Below are positions 18,992 through 27,252 of a DNA stretch of 36,173 bases, one piece after another. Location of the stretch: assembly GCF_001601815.1 (NCBI RefSeq), contig NZ_LUKG01000006.1, positions 33,914 through 70,086 on the forward strand, in the 5' to 3' direction. Origin of the DNA: Flavihumibacter sp. CACIAM 22H1. Its GTDB lineage: Bacteria; Bacteroidota; Bacteroidia; Chitinophagales; Chitinophagaceae. The stretch's first letter is position 1. Every line of letters starts with the position of its first letter. The notes under the pieces were generated by a model, which saw nothing but the letters and a program-made list of their open reading frames with translations, had not been told where the DNA came from and searched no databases. The translations under genes and the position numbers were made by a program.

Positions 18992-18998
18992 ATTAGTA

Positions 18999-19006
18999 CA
19001 AAAATA
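18999..19006 (-). promoter_or_regulatory. -7 box TATTTTTG, minus strand
   Basis: On the minus strand TATTTTTG matches TAnnTTTG and lies only 7 bp before ATG 18991, which would make the message nearly leaderless. A TTG on the same strand at 19024-19022 gives a 15-bp spacer, shorter than usual. Confidence 0.3.
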
Positions 19007-19137
19007 AACAAAAAATTTGGACAATTCCTAACCATTCGTCACAAACTTTATAATCTATTTAACGCTCGTTTATAAAAAATGTTACAGAAACTTGGAATTT
19101 TTTTTTGTTTAAGGTAAATTAGGAGAACCTATCATTC

Positions 19138-20559
19138 ATGAAAGAATACCCCTTTCGACAGGATAAAGAGGATATGGAGGAATTATTGAGGTTGTATAAC
19201 GACAGGAAATCCGGCCGTTCCAGCAGCTTTCTCGATGAGGAATCCTTCGAAAAAATCATTAATTATTTTGATGAGAAAGAAGATTTGGCCCAAGCGCAGG
19301 AAGCCTGCGACATGGGGGTAGAGCAGTTTCCCTACTCTTCTGCACTGCTTTTCCGCAAAGCGGATATCCTCATTGCTACCCGTAAATACCGGGATGCACT
19401 GGATGTGCTGGACCTGGCAGAATTGCTGGATAGCAGAGATATTGATCTATACATACTTCGTACCGACGCCTACCTTGCCCTGGATGAGCAGGAAAAAGCA
19501 ATTCATCTGCTAGAGAATGCATTGCAGGAATTTGAAGGGGAAGAGCGGATTGAACTGCTTTTTGAACTGGCAGATGTCTACGACGATTACGAACAGTTTG
19601 AAAAGATTTTTGATTGTCTCCAACTAATCCTGGAACAGGAGCCTACCAATGAGGAAGCGCTATACAAAATCTGTTTCTGGACAGATTTTACCGGACGAAA
19701 TGAAGAAAGTATACGCCTGCACCAGAAAATTCTCGATGAACACCCCTACAATGAACTGGCCTGGTTTAACCTGGCTGCCGCCTACCAGGGGCTCAAACTT
19801 TATGAAAAAGCAATCGATGCCTATAAATACGCTATTACTATAGATGAGAAATTTGACTATGCCTACCGCAATATGGGCGATGCCTATATCCGCCTTCGTA
19901 AATTCAAAGAGGCTATTGACGTATTGGAGAAAGTGCTGGAACTATCCAGGCCAGAAGATGTAATTTTTGAGGCAATTGGGCATTGCTATGATAAACTTAA
20001 GAACTATGCGCAGGCACGGATTTATTACCGTAAAGCTGTTCACCTGAATCCGGACGACAGCAAATTATACTACAAAATTGCCTGTACCTATATTAATGAA
20101 GAACAATGGCCCCAGGCTGTAAAACAACTGGAAACAGCGATGCAGATCCATAAATCGGTTCCTGAATTTAACCTTGCTATGGGAGAGTGTAAAGTTCAAC
20201 TGGGAGAAACGAGGGATGCGATCTTTTATTTTTCCAATGTGGTACGGTCGCGTCCTAAAAGTGTGCAGGGCTGGGAGGCATTGATCCGGTGTTTGTACCT
20301 GAATAAGTTTTACGAGGAGGCAATGGAACAGGTGATGGCTGCCCTGCAGCATACCGACGGTAAACCCTTGTTCATTTACTATAAAAGTGCCATCCTCTTT
20401 GCGTTGGGTAAATCCAAGGAAGCCCTGCTCTACCTCGAACGAGGGCTTCAGAAAGCGCCCAAACAGTTAAAGGAATTTGTGGCGCTACACCCTACTATAC
20501 TGCAAAATCAGCTGGTAGTTGACCTCCTGGCAAGACATCGGAAATCAGGAAAAGCATAA
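19138..20559 (+). CDS. tetratricopeptide-repeat protein
   Basis: A 473-residue cytoplasmic protein built almost entirely of TPR-like helix pairs. Clear repeat units include the ones around NELAWFNLAAAYQGLKLYEKAIDAY, FDYAYRNMGDAYIRLRKFKEAIDVL, EDVIFEAIGHCYDKLKNYAQARIYY and SKLYYKIACTYINEEQWPQAVKQL. The N-terminus is acidic and lacks a signal peptide. TPR proteins serve as protein-binding scaffolds; no enzymatic domain is attached and the partner is unknown. The upstream 110 bp are AT-rich, and GGAGA at 19122-19126 could serve as an early ribosome site. It stands 52 bp before the ComA-family gene. Confidence 0.9.
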   Translation: MKEYPFRQDKEDMEELLRLYNDRKSGRSSSFLDEESFEKIINYFDEKEDLAQAQEACDMGVEQFPYSSALLFRKADILIATRKYRDALDVLDLAELLDSRDIDLYILRTDAYLALDEQEKAIHLLENALQEFEGEERIELLFELADVYDDYEQFEKIFDCLQLILEQEPTNEEALYKICFWTDFTGRNEESIRLHQKILDEHPYNELAWFNLAAAYQGLKLYEKAIDAYKYAITIDEKFDYAYRNMGDAYIRLRKFKEAIDVLEKVLELSRPEDVIFEAIGHCYDKLKNYAQARIYYRKAVHLNPDDSKLYYKIACTYINEEQWPQAVKQLETAMQIHKSVPEFNLAMGECKVQLGETRDAIFYFSNVVRSRPKSVQGWEALIRCLYLNKFYEEAMEQVMAALQHTDGKPLFIYYKSAILFALGKSKEALLYLERGLQKAPKQLKEFVALHPTILQNQLVVDLLARHRKSGKA

Positions 20560-20575
20560 TGTGGCGGCTGTTTCC

Positions 20576-20583
20576 TATTTTTG
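20576..20583 (+). promoter_or_regulatory. -7 box TATTTTTG before the ComA-family gene
   Basis: Exact match to TAnnTTTG, 28 bp before ATG 20612. No clear TTTG occurs at the ideal distance upstream. Confidence 0.45.
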
Positions 20584-20611
20584 CGCGGTTTCTCTACAAA
20601 AAAAAGTGTAA

Positions 20612-21382
20612 ATGAATTTTAACTTATCGCAGATTCCGGAACGGGTAGCCAAACCCCGTAAGAGCGGAATTACCATGGTTATGGATAAGGGGCTGAGTAT
20701 TGAAGAAGCAAAAAATTTCCTCAGTGTAGCCCACCCGCACGTAGATATTATAAAGTTGGGATTCGGAACCTCCTTTGTTACCCCTAATCTCCGGGAAAAA
20801 ATAGAAGTTTATAAATCCTTCAACCTGCCCGTTTACTTCGGGGGTACCCTATTCGAAGCCTTCCTGATCCGTAATCAGTTTGAAGATTTTATTGCCGTCT
20901 GCAAAGATTATGCAATTGATTATATGGAAGTAAGCGACGGGTCGATTACCATTCCACATGCAGAAAAATGCGGTTATATAGAGAAATTGACCAAGCATGG
21001 CACGGTTTTGAGCGAAGTGGGCAGCAAGGATGCAGCACATATCATCCCGCCTTATAAGTGGATAGAACTGATGCGGGCGGAATTGGAAGCCGGATCAAGC
21101 TATGTTATTGCGGAAGCCAGGGAAGCAGGTAATGTGGGCATTTACAGGGGAAGTGGGGAAGTACGGGAAGGATTGGTACAGGAAATCCTGACCCAGATAC
21201 CTGAAGAAAAAATTATCTGGGAAGCACCGCAAAAAGCACAGCAACTCTACTTTATAGAACTGATTGGCTGTAATGTAAACCTGGGAAATATTGCCCCCTC
21301 CGAAATGATTTCGCTGGAAGCCATGCGGGTAGGTTTACGGGGAGATACATTCCATCTTTTCCTGAATAAAGAAATGGCCTGA
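20612..21382 (+). CDS. phosphosulfolactate synthase (ComA family)
   Basis: The ComA family adds sulfite to phosphoenolpyruvate to make (R)-2-phospho-3-sulfolactate, known as the first step of coenzyme M synthesis in methanogens. This protein has 256 residues and the characteristic blocks VDIIKLGFGTSF, VYFGGTLFEAF, YMEVSDGSITIP, TVLSEVGSKD, VIAEAREAG and a late LGNIAPSEMISLEAMRVGLRGDTF. Bacteria of this phylum are not expected to make coenzyme M, so its product may feed another sulfonate such as sulfolactate or cysteate; this is inference. The start at ATG 20612 is 28 bp after a -7 box. Its stop codon overlaps the aroE start by one base, which implies coupled translation. Confidence 0.9.
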   Translation: MNFNLSQIPERVAKPRKSGITMVMDKGLSIEEAKNFLSVAHPHVDIIKLGFGTSFVTPNLREKIEVYKSFNLPVYFGGTLFEAFLIRNQFEDFIAVCKDYAIDYMEVSDGSITIPHAEKCGYIEKLTKHGTVLSEVGSKDAAHIIPPYKWIELMRAELEAGSSYVIAEAREAGNVGIYRGSGEVREGLVQEILTQIPEEKIIWEAPQKAQQLYFIELIGCNVNLGNIAPSEMISLEAMRVGLRGDTFHLFLNKEMA

Positions 21383-22119
21383 TGCGGTTATTCGGATTAA
21401 TCGGCTATCCACTTAGTCATTCTTTTTCAAAAAAATATTTCACCGAAAAATTTGAAAAGGAAGGTGTGGAGGCGTTGTATGAAAACTATCCGATTTCTTC
21501 CATTGAGCAATTTTCCGGCTTGCTGGCCCAGCAACCAGCACTGGAAGGCATCAATGTAACTATTCCCTATAAAGAAGCGGTTATTCCTTTTTTACACAAG
21601 CAATCCGAGGTCGTAAAAAAAACCGGCGCCTGCAATTGCATCCGCATTCGAAATGGTGTGCTGGAAGGTTTTAATACGGACGTGGTCGGGTTTGAACAAT
21701 CGCTCCTGAAATCGCTCGATACCGATCATAACAGGGCATTGGTATTGGGAACCGGTGGCGCTTCCAAGGCAGTTCAATATGTTTTGGAAAAACTCGGCAT
21801 ACCTTTTACCCTGGTGAGCCGGAAAGCAGATCCGTCGACGGGCAGTAAAACCTATGCAGAACTGAGCTTTTCGGAACAGCAAGCTGCCAGGTTGTGGATC
21901 AACACAACACCGCTTGGAATGTTTCCGGATATAACAACCTGTCCGCCGATGCAGTATGACAGCATCACCCCCCGCCATTATTTGTATGATTTGGTGTATA
22001 ATCCTGCCGAAACAGCTTTTCTCACCAACGGGAAAGACAGGGGGGCTATCATTGAAAATGGGAAGGACATGCTACTGATACAGGCAGAAGAAGGCTGGAA
22101 GATCTGGAATTCGGACTAA
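21382..22119 (+). CDS. aroE: shikimate dehydrogenase
   Basis: NADPH-dependent reduction of 3-dehydroshikimate to shikimate in aromatic amino acid synthesis. At 245 residues it is a compact AroE. Substrate-binding blocks SHSFSKKYF (residues 12-20) and NVTIPYKE are present, with the catalytic lysine in the latter; NTDVVGF carries the conserved Asp; LGTGGASKAV is the cofactor loop; INTTPLGMFPD and YDLVYNPAETAFL follow. The TGATG junction with the ComA-family gene shows tight coupling. The 3' end overlaps the convergent thioesterase gene by 4 bp. Confidence 0.95.
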   Translation: MRLFGLIGYPLSHSFSKKYFTEKFEKEGVEALYENYPISSIEQFSGLLAQQPALEGINVTIPYKEAVIPFLHKQSEVVKKTGACNCIRIRNGVLEGFNTDVVGFEQSLLKSLDTDHNRALVLGTGGASKAVQYVLEKLGIPFTLVSRKADPSTGSKTYAELSFSEQQAARLWINTTPLGMFPDITTCPPMQYDSITPRHYLYDLVYNPAETAFLTNGKDRGAIIENGKDMLLIQAEEGWKIWNSD

Positions 22120-22556
22120 AGCGGCTGCCTGGTTAATTCTTCTTTGGCGCGTACCGGCAATGCGGCAACTTTTTTGGCTGTATAGTTATAGCAAACCATG
22201 GCCGTTTTGGCCAATGCCACCAATACGGGCTTATCAGGTCCCTGCTTTTCCAACTGGTAATAGAGTTCAAATCCCACGCGGCTGAATTCGGTGGCTGCCA
22301 GTTTTACCAGAACCGTATCTCCATAGAATAATTCCTGCCGGAATTCGATTGCTGCATCACTCATTATCAGGCCAACTCCTTCCATGTTCAATTCAGTGTA
22401 GCCGGCTTTGCGCAAAAATTGAATCCTGGCTTCATGAAGCATGCTTAAAATGGTATCGTTGCCCACATGACCGCCGTAATTCAAATCGGTTATACGAACC
22501 GGTATCGCTGTTTCAAAATGAAAATCAGGGGGCATTGCCAGCTTAATTCTTGCCAT
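22116..22556 (-). CDS. 4HBT-type acyl-CoA thioesterase
   Basis: A 146-residue hotdog-fold protein. The N-terminal TDLNYGGHVGNDTILSMLHEARIQFL block matches the 4-hydroxybenzoyl-CoA thioesterase/YbgC-type motif, in which the acidic residue and following helix form the active site. Later VGLIMSDAAIEFRQELFYGD and VALAKTAMVCYN are the paired strands of the fold. Thioesterases of this group release free acid from acyl-CoA; the acyl chain here is unknown. It is the last gene of the minus-strand sigma-factor operon, 11 bp after the anti-sigma-like gene, and overlaps aroE tail to tail. Confidence 0.85.
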   Translation of the reverse strand: MARIKLAMPPDFHFETAIPVRITDLNYGGHVGNDTILSMLHEARIQFLRKAGYTELNMEGVGLIMSDAAIEFRQELFYGDTVLVKLAATEFSRVGFELYYQLEKQGPDKPVLVALAKTAMVCYNYTAKKVAALPVRAKEELTRQPL

Positions 22557-22567
22557 GGTGAAAATGC

Positions 22568-23416
22568 TTATTGTTCCTCCAGGATTTCTTTAAAATGGAG
22601 CAGGTCGAACAGGTTTCCCGGATCGGGTATGTAATGTGATTGCAGCAACTGTTTTTCAATGCTGCTAAAGGGATGATTCAGGGCATTATAAGATTCGTTG
22701 GTATTGGTAAGCTCATAGTATACAGGCGCGTATTTTGCCGAAAGGCGAACCTGGTTTCCGTTTTGCGAAGCAACCCGGATATACCGCAAATCTCTTTGTT
22801 GAACCGGAAGGCTTTGCAGGGAAGAAAAATTCATTTGCCTGGAAATTTCCTGCTGCCAGTTACTGCTTTGATGAGCAGCATAAAGGGCCAGCCTTTTAAC
22901 CATTGAATAGCCTGGATCTTTTCGTTTGGAGGAGCGGCCGGGCCTGTTGCCGGGAAGCGCTGGCCCGACATTGGACTCGACAGGAGCCGAATCGGTAAAA
23001 ACGGTGTTTTCGGCGGGGCTGTTAACCCCGGGTGGAAGGGCCGGTGCTGCTTTTTCTGCCGGAATGGGAAGGGCTGCCGTGGTTAATTCATCGGCCCCTG
23101 AAAAGGACCGGCTGCTGACCAGCCAGACGATACAACCAATAACCGCTGCCGCCGCACCATAACGGACCAGGTAGGGAAAGAGCGGGCGAACCGGAACATC
23201 GCCCCGTTTAAAAGCAGGTACCGGCGTTTCCTTCTCAATAGCAGCTGCAATGGTGCTCCAGGCAGCAGCTGGTGGCGTTGCTTCCATAGATTCCATACGC
23301 AGGGCCAATCTTTTTTCGGCATTTACTTCTTTTAATTCCCGGGATACAATTTCCCAGGAGCCGGGTGGTGGACTAGCCTCCCATTGGTTCATTCTATTGC
23401 TCAGCGGATCCATCAT
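22568..23416 (-). CDS. anti-sigma-factor-like single-pass membrane protein
   Basis: A 282-residue protein encoded directly after, and overlapping, the ECF sigma factor. It has a cytoplasmic N-terminal half, one hydrophobic segment (YGAAAAVIGCIVWLV, about 87-101), and a long outer domain rich in Pro and Ala. The N-terminal part contains two related motifs, EASPPPGSW (about 13-21) and EATPPAAAW (about 45-53), recalling the short Pro-Trp motif found in Bacteroidota anti-sigma-type proteins. No classic zinc-binding HxxxCxxC is seen. The position and topology suggest that it holds the sigma factor at the membrane. ATG 23416 and ATG 23413 are equally possible starts. Confidence 0.7.
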   Translation of the reverse strand: MMDPLSNRMNQWEASPPPGSWEIVSRELKEVNAEKRLALRMESMEATPPAAAWSTIAAAIEKETPVPAFKRGDVPVRPLFPYLVRYGAAAAVIGCIVWLVSSRSFSGADELTTAALPIPAEKAAPALPPGVNSPAENTVFTDSAPVESNVGPALPGNRPGRSSKRKDPGYSMVKRLALYAAHQSSNWQQEISRQMNFSSLQSLPVQQRDLRYIRVASQNGNQVRLSAKYAPVYYELTNTNESYNALNHPFSSIEKQLLQSHYIPDPGNLFDLLHFKEILEEQ

Positions 23417-23964
23417 TTGTTGGCTTGTTTACGTTGTTCTCCTAAAAAGCCGGCAACCTTTTTTTGCAAAATGGCTTTTGCCCTGGCCAATTGCGATTTG
23501 CTGGTTCCTTCACTTATGGAAAGGAGCTCGCCAATTTCTTTATGTGAATATCCTTCAATCACATATAAATTAAATACAGCCCGATAACCGGGCGATAATT
23601 CCTGTACCAACTGCACAATATCCCGTTCGGCCAACTGGTCGAGTACAGAAACGGAAGCATCTTCAATACCTCTTTCTTCCTGGTCCGAGATACTGTTCAT
23701 GTGCACCTTTTTGCGGTATTGCTCGATGGATGTATTTACAAAAACACGCCTCATCCAGCCTTCAAATGAGCCTTCGTGTCTGAACTTGTCCAGGTTTCGG
23801 AAAACTTTAATAAAACCCTCCTGCAACAAATCCTGGGCATCATCATTATTTCCGGCATACCGTAAGCATACCGCATACATTTTGGGTGCATACTTGCGGT
23901 AAAGTGCTTCCTGCATTTTAGGTTCACCTGCAATACTACCTTTGATTAAGTCGCTATCATTCAT
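23413..23964 (-). CDS. ECF-type RNA polymerase sigma factor
   Basis: A 183-residue sigma-70-family factor with only regions 2 and 4. Region 2 includes the DDAQDLLQEGFIKVFRNLDKF stretch and the SFEGWMRRVFVNTSIEQYRKK helix; region 4 is the helix-turn-helix in YSHKEIGELLSISEGTSKSQLARA. The ORF track extends 34 codons upstream into rdgB; ATG 23964 overlaps the rdgB stop as ATGA, while its own stop overlaps the anti-sigma-like gene. It should redirect RNA polymerase to a regulon, probably released by an envelope signal through the downstream gene. Self-regulation cannot be judged because promoters are not evident within the operon. Confidence 0.93.
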   Translation of the reverse strand: MNDSDLIKGSIAGEPKMQEALYRKYAPKMYAVCLRYAGNNDDAQDLLQEGFIKVFRNLDKFRHEGSFEGWMRRVFVNTSIEQYRKKVHMNSISDQEERGIEDASVSVLDQLAERDIVQLVQELSPGYRAVFNLYVIEGYSHKEIGELLSISEGTSKSQLARAKAILQKKVAGFLGEQRKQANK

Positions 23965-24548
23965 AGTTTGGTTGCCTGTTCTACTAAAAAATCCACCAGT
24001 TGGTCGGTGGCTTTTCGGCGGTGACTGTATACCTGTTTCTCTTCCAGCGACATATCGGCGAAACACCGGGATGCACCTTCCGGAATAAACACCGGGTCGT
24101 ATCCGAATCCCCGGTTTCCGCTGGGGTGTTCACTGATCCTGCCTTCACAAATTCCTTCAAATTGATATTCCTTTCCGTCTAAAATTAAGGAAATGACCGT
24201 TCTGAAGCGGGCGCTTCGGTCTTTTTCCTGCCCAAGCTTTTCCAATAGAAGCCGGATATTTTCTTCCGCGCTCGCATCCGGGCCCGCGAAGCGGGCGGTT
24301 TTGACACCCGGGGCTCCCTTTAATGCAGTCACTTCCAATCCGGTATCTTCGCTAAAGCAGTTCCTTCCTGTTAAGCGGTGGATTACACCCGATTTTTCGC
24401 GGGCATTCTCTTCCAAACTGGGATGAGGCTCGGGAATATCCTGCCCGATACCTGCTTCCTCCAGTGTTTTTAACTGAATATCAATCGGTAATAAAGGCCG
24501 GATTTCTTCTATTTTATGACGATTATTGGTGGCAAAAATTAACTCCAT
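23961..24548 (-). CDS. rdgB: non-canonical purine NTP pyrophosphatase
   Basis: Hydrolyses dITP, XTP and similar nucleotides to the monophosphates, keeping them out of DNA and RNA. The 195-residue protein starts with the family signature FATNNRHKIEEI and has the substrate-binding FSEDTGLEVTALKGAPGV, RGFGYDPVF and the C-terminal HRRKA motif. It starts 20 bp after the unknown protein gene and shares an ATGA overlap with the sigma factor, so translation is coupled. A housekeeping enzyme placed this way links the sigma factor to a constitutive transcript. Confidence 0.96.
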   Translation of the reverse strand: MELIFATNNRHKIEEIRPLLPIDIQLKTLEEAGIGQDIPEPHPSLEENAREKSGVIHRLTGRNCFSEDTGLEVTALKGAPGVKTARFAGPDASAEENIRLLLEKLGQEKDRSARFRTVISLILDGKEYQFEGICEGRISEHPSGNRGFGYDPVFIPEGASRCFADMSLEEKQVYSHRRKATDQLVDFLVEQATKL

Positions 24549-24568
24549 CGGTGATTAAGGTTTTGTTG

Positions 24569-25126
24569 TTAGATACCAAGCATTGCTTTCAAGCCCTCCC
24601 ATAGTTGTCGTTTAAGCGGTTTTACAGCTTCACTGCTCTGGTTTAACTGGTCAAGGCCGGGCGCTATCATATAAGCTACCGAATTTATGCGGGTAGGGCT
24701 GAGCAGGGGCGTATCGGCCGGGAGGCCGGCCGGAACAATGCCGGTAAAGTTCAATAGAAGCTCGGGCAGCAGTTCTTCGGTCAGTTGAGCCAGATCGGGA
24801 GTTTGTTTGGCCAGGTTCACAATAGCAATGTCTGCTGCATTCAGTTGGCAGGCTTTCAGCACGGATCCCAGAAATTCAAAAGCCGTTTCGGAAATATGCA
24901 CTGCCTCTGGGTAGTGAACCAGCACTACAAAGCGCCGGCTGTTCCGACCGAGAAATTGTATGGGCGGCGGCGGTGTAGGAGCTGTTTCGGGATGGGGGCC
25001 GGGAGCGGGCGCTTCTGCAATGGGGAAGGCGCCTGATGGCCGGGCGCTGTCACCTGTAAGAACAAGACTGGAGGAATAGAGTCCGGCCAGTTGTGTTCCG
25101 GTAAGCTTAATAGAGTTCAATGACAT
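24569..25126 (-). CDS. conserved-looking hypothetical protein
   Basis: A 185-residue soluble protein with no family that I can name securely. It has an N-terminal LTGTQLAGLYSSSLV helix, a Pro/Ala-rich linker (EAPAPGPHPETAPTPPPP) and a C-terminal alpha/beta domain (FVVLVHYPEAVHISETAFEFL, then ACQLNAADIAIVNLA). The latter recalls the small uracil-glycosylase-like fold of the DNA polymerase III psi subunit, but this is a weak impression. The track adds 100 codons upstream, which overlap ilvE on the opposite strand and look non-coding; ATG 25126 is preferred. It heads the operon with rdgB and the sigma factor. Confidence 0.6.
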   Translation of the reverse strand: MSLNSIKLTGTQLAGLYSSSLVLTGDSARPSGAFPIAEAPAPGPHPETAPTPPPPIQFLGRNSRRFVVLVHYPEAVHISETAFEFLGSVLKACQLNAADIAIVNLAKQTPDLAQLTEELLPELLLNFTGIVPAGLPADTPLLSPTRINSVAYMIAPGLDQLNQSSEAVKPLKRQLWEGLKAMLGI

Positions 25127-25148
25127 GAAAAATTCCGGGAATTTAGTG

Positions 25149-25162
25149 CTAACAATTGTTAG
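25149..25162. promoter_or_regulatory. perfect 14-bp palindrome, possible operator
   Basis: CTAACAATTGTTAG is a perfect palindrome in the 102-bp divergent region between the unknown protein gene and ilvE. A near-identical CTAACAACTGTTAT lies at 35038-35051 in the divergent sugar-locus region. It may be a repressor-binding site. Confidence 0.35.
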
Positions 25163-25228
25163 TAATTTAGGCTGAGTAGTTTGGTTACCCAGTAAATTCG
25201 TTGTTTCTTTGCAGCAAATGTACCAAAT

Positions 25229-26293
25229 ATGATTGCAGCATTTGATATATCGGTTACTAAAATTGAACGTAGCCGCCTGAACGAAACGCCACTGGAAAAT
25301 ATCCCCTTTGGCCGCTATTTTACAGATCATATGCTGGAGGCTGAATATGCTGATGGTGAATGGAAATCGGTTGAAATTAAGCCCTACCAGCCCTTGAGTT
25401 TGGATCCTTCCCTGGCCGCGCTTCATTATGGACAGGCAATTTTTGAGGGAATTAAAGCCTACCGGGATGAGGCTGGAAATGCGTTTGTTTTCCGCCCCTA
25501 CGATAATTACCGCCGCTTCAATACCTCAGCCGCCAGGATGAATATGCCGGAAGTGCCGGAAGAACTTTTTATGGAGGGAATGCGGAAGCTTATTTCCCTG
25601 GATAAGAATTGGATTCCGACTATTAAGGAGCACTCTCTTTATATCCGCCCCTTTATGTTTGCGACCGATACCATGTTGGGCGTTCGTCCTTCTGCCACTT
25701 ATAAGTTCCTGATAATTCTGAGTCCAACCGGCCCGTATTTCGCCGCTCCCATGAAAATTCTGGTGGAGGAACATTATACAAGAGCTGCGCCGGGTGGTGT
25801 TGGTTTTGCGAAAAATGCGGGTAATTACGGAGGCAGCATGCTGGCTGTGACGGAAGCGCAGAAACAAGGCTATGACCAGGTATTATGGACCGATGCGTTC
25901 GAACATAAATGGCTGCAGGAAGTAGGCATGATGAATGTGTTTTTTATCATCAATGGCACCGCCGTAACCCCTTCCCTGGAAGAAGGCACCATCCTGCACG
26001 GGGTAACCCGCGATAGTGTGCTGACGGTATTAAAGGAGATGGGGTTAAAAGTGGAAGAGCGCCGGATTAATATCGACGAATTGCTGGCAGCGTATGGCAA
26101 AGGGCAATTGCAGGAAGTGTTCGGAACTGGTACTGCAGCGGTTATTTCCATGGTGAAAGAACTGAAATACAAAGAGTTTCAGATGAGTTTTAATGTTGAT
26201 AACAGTCCTGTTGCCAAAGAAGTGAAAGAACGCCTTACGGCTATCAGGGAAGGTAAAACCGCTGATTTACATCAGTGGATGTGGAAAGTTTAG
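25229..26293 (+). CDS. ilvE: branched-chain amino acid aminotransferase
   Basis: PLP-dependent class IV aminotransferase making or degrading leucine, isoleucine and valine with 2-oxoglutarate and glutamate. The 354 residues fit the longer BCAT group. The YGQAIFEGIKAYR block (about 67-79), YIRPFMF (about 138-144), the catalytic lysine K195 in GFAKNAGNYGGS, EVGMMNVFF and GTGTAAVI are all visible. It starts close to a TTTCTTTG stretch and a 14-bp palindrome in the divergent region. The rpsL promoter lies in the 63-bp gap behind it, so it is transcribed separately. Confidence 0.95.
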   Translation: MIAAFDISVTKIERSRLNETPLENIPFGRYFTDHMLEAEYADGEWKSVEIKPYQPLSLDPSLAALHYGQAIFEGIKAYRDEAGNAFVFRPYDNYRRFNTSAARMNMPEVPEELFMEGMRKLISLDKNWIPTIKEHSLYIRPFMFATDTMLGVRPSATYKFLIILSPTGPYFAAPMKILVEEHYTRAAPGGVGFAKNAGNYGGSMLAVTEAQKQGYDQVLWTDAFEHKWLQEVGMMNVFFIINGTAVTPSLEEGTILHGVTRDSVLTVLKEMGLKVEERRINIDELLAAYGKGQLQEVFGTGTAAVISMVKELKYKEFQMSFNVDNSPVAKEVKERLTAIREGKTADLHQWMWKV

Positions 26294-26301
26294 AATTTAA
26301 T

Positions 26302-26332
26302 TTTGTTTTTTCGGTAAGGGGTTCTACCTTTG
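26302..26332 (+). promoter_or_regulatory. consensus Bacteroidota promoter of rpsL-rpsG
   Basis: TTTG (26302-26305), a spacer of 19 bp, then TACCTTTG (26325-26332): both elements and the spacing match the Bacteroidota housekeeping promoter. It would start a transcript about 20 bp before the rpsL ATG, leaving a very short leader. Confidence 0.85.
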
Positions 26333-26356
26333 CCGTCCCAAATAAATAAGGTTAGA

Positions 26357-26743
26357 ATGCCTACAATTCAGCAATTAGTAAGAAAAGGTAGAGAAATCAT
26401 CAAGGCAAAAAGCAAGTCCAGAGCGCTGGATGCTTGTCCTCAACGCAGAGGTGTTTGTACCCGTGTGTACACCACTACGCCAAAAAAACCGAACTCTGCA
26501 CTTCGTAAAGTAGCCAAGGTTCGTTTAACTAATAAAGTAGAAGTGATCGCCTATATTCCGGGTGAAGGTCATAATCTGCAGGAACACTCGATTGTTCTTA
26601 TCCGTGGTGGTCGTGTGAAGGATTTGCCAGGTGTACGTTACCATATTGTTCGTGGTAGCCTTGATACAGCCGGTGTGAAAGACAGAAAGCAGAGCCGTTC
26701 TAAATACGGAACTAAGAGAGACAAACAAACTGGTAAAAAATAA
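26357..26743 (+). CDS. rpsL: 30S ribosomal protein S12
   Basis: uS12, at the decoding centre of the small subunit. The 128 residues start [13 protein letters not shown] and include the hallmark [13 protein letters not shown] and [24 protein letters not shown] blocks. The lysines in PKKPNSA and RVKDLPG, where streptomycin-resistance changes usually occur, are the wild-type residues. The ORF track places the start nine codons upstream, in the transcription-start region; ATG 26357 is correct. It is the first gene of a two-gene unit with rpsG, separated by 17 bp. Confidence 0.98.
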   Translation: MPTIQQLVRKGREIIKAKSKSRALDACPQRRGVCTRVYTTTPKKPNSALRKVAKVRLTNKVEVIAYIPGEGHNLQEHSIVLIRGGRVKDLPGVRYHIVRGSLDTAGVKDRKQSRSKYGTKRDKQTGKK

Positions 26744-26760
26744 TATAAAATAGTTCTCCG

Positions 26761-27228
26761 ATGCGTAAAGCACAAGCCAAAAAACTTCCTCTGGCGCCCG
26801 ATGCCAGGTACAATGATAAACTGGTTACCCGTTTTGTCAACAATATCATGTGGCAAGGGAAAAAAAGCGTAGCCTTTGAAATTTTCTATGATGCCGTTGA
26901 CAAGGTGAGCAAAATCACCAATGAAGATGGGTATGAAATCTGGAAAAGAGCAATTGCCAACGTAACGCCTGCTGTTGAGGTACGTAGCCGTCGTATCGGT
27001 GGTGCAACCTTCCAGATTCCTTCTGAGGTTCGTCCGGATAGAAAAATTTCCTTAAGCATTAAGTGGCTGATCCGTTTCAGTCGTGAGCGTAATGGCCGTA
27101 GTATGGCTGATAAGCTGGCGAATGAGATCGTTGCTGCCAGCAAAGGTGAAGGTGGAGCTTTCAAAAAGAAAGAAGATACACACCGTATGGCTGAAGCAAA
27201 CAAGGCATTCTCACATTTCCGCATCTAA
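26761..27228 (+). CDS. rpsG: 30S ribosomal protein S7
   Basis: uS7, a primary 16S rRNA-binding protein of the 30S head. The 155 residues are normal length, begin [14 protein letters not shown] and hold the familiar [32 protein letters not shown] and RHS-like [16 protein letters not shown] segments. In many bacteria rpsG is followed by fusA; here a strong terminator at 27253-27285 comes first and an unrelated gene follows, so the ribosomal unit has only two genes. Confidence 0.98.
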   Translation: MRKAQAKKLPLAPDARYNDKLVTRFVNNIMWQGKKSVAFEIFYDAVDKVSKITNEDGYEIWKRAIANVTPAVEVRSRRIGGATFQIPSEVRPDRKISLSIKWLIRFSRERNGRSMADKLANEIVAASKGEGGAFKKKEDTHRMAEANKAFSHFRI

Positions 27229-27252
27229 CAACATTCTAACATACCTTTTCGT

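Noticed and set aside
25127-25426. 100-codon N-terminal extension of the unknown protein at 24569-25126
   Set aside because: It is antisense to ilvE and crosses the divergent promoter region, with composition unlike the rest.
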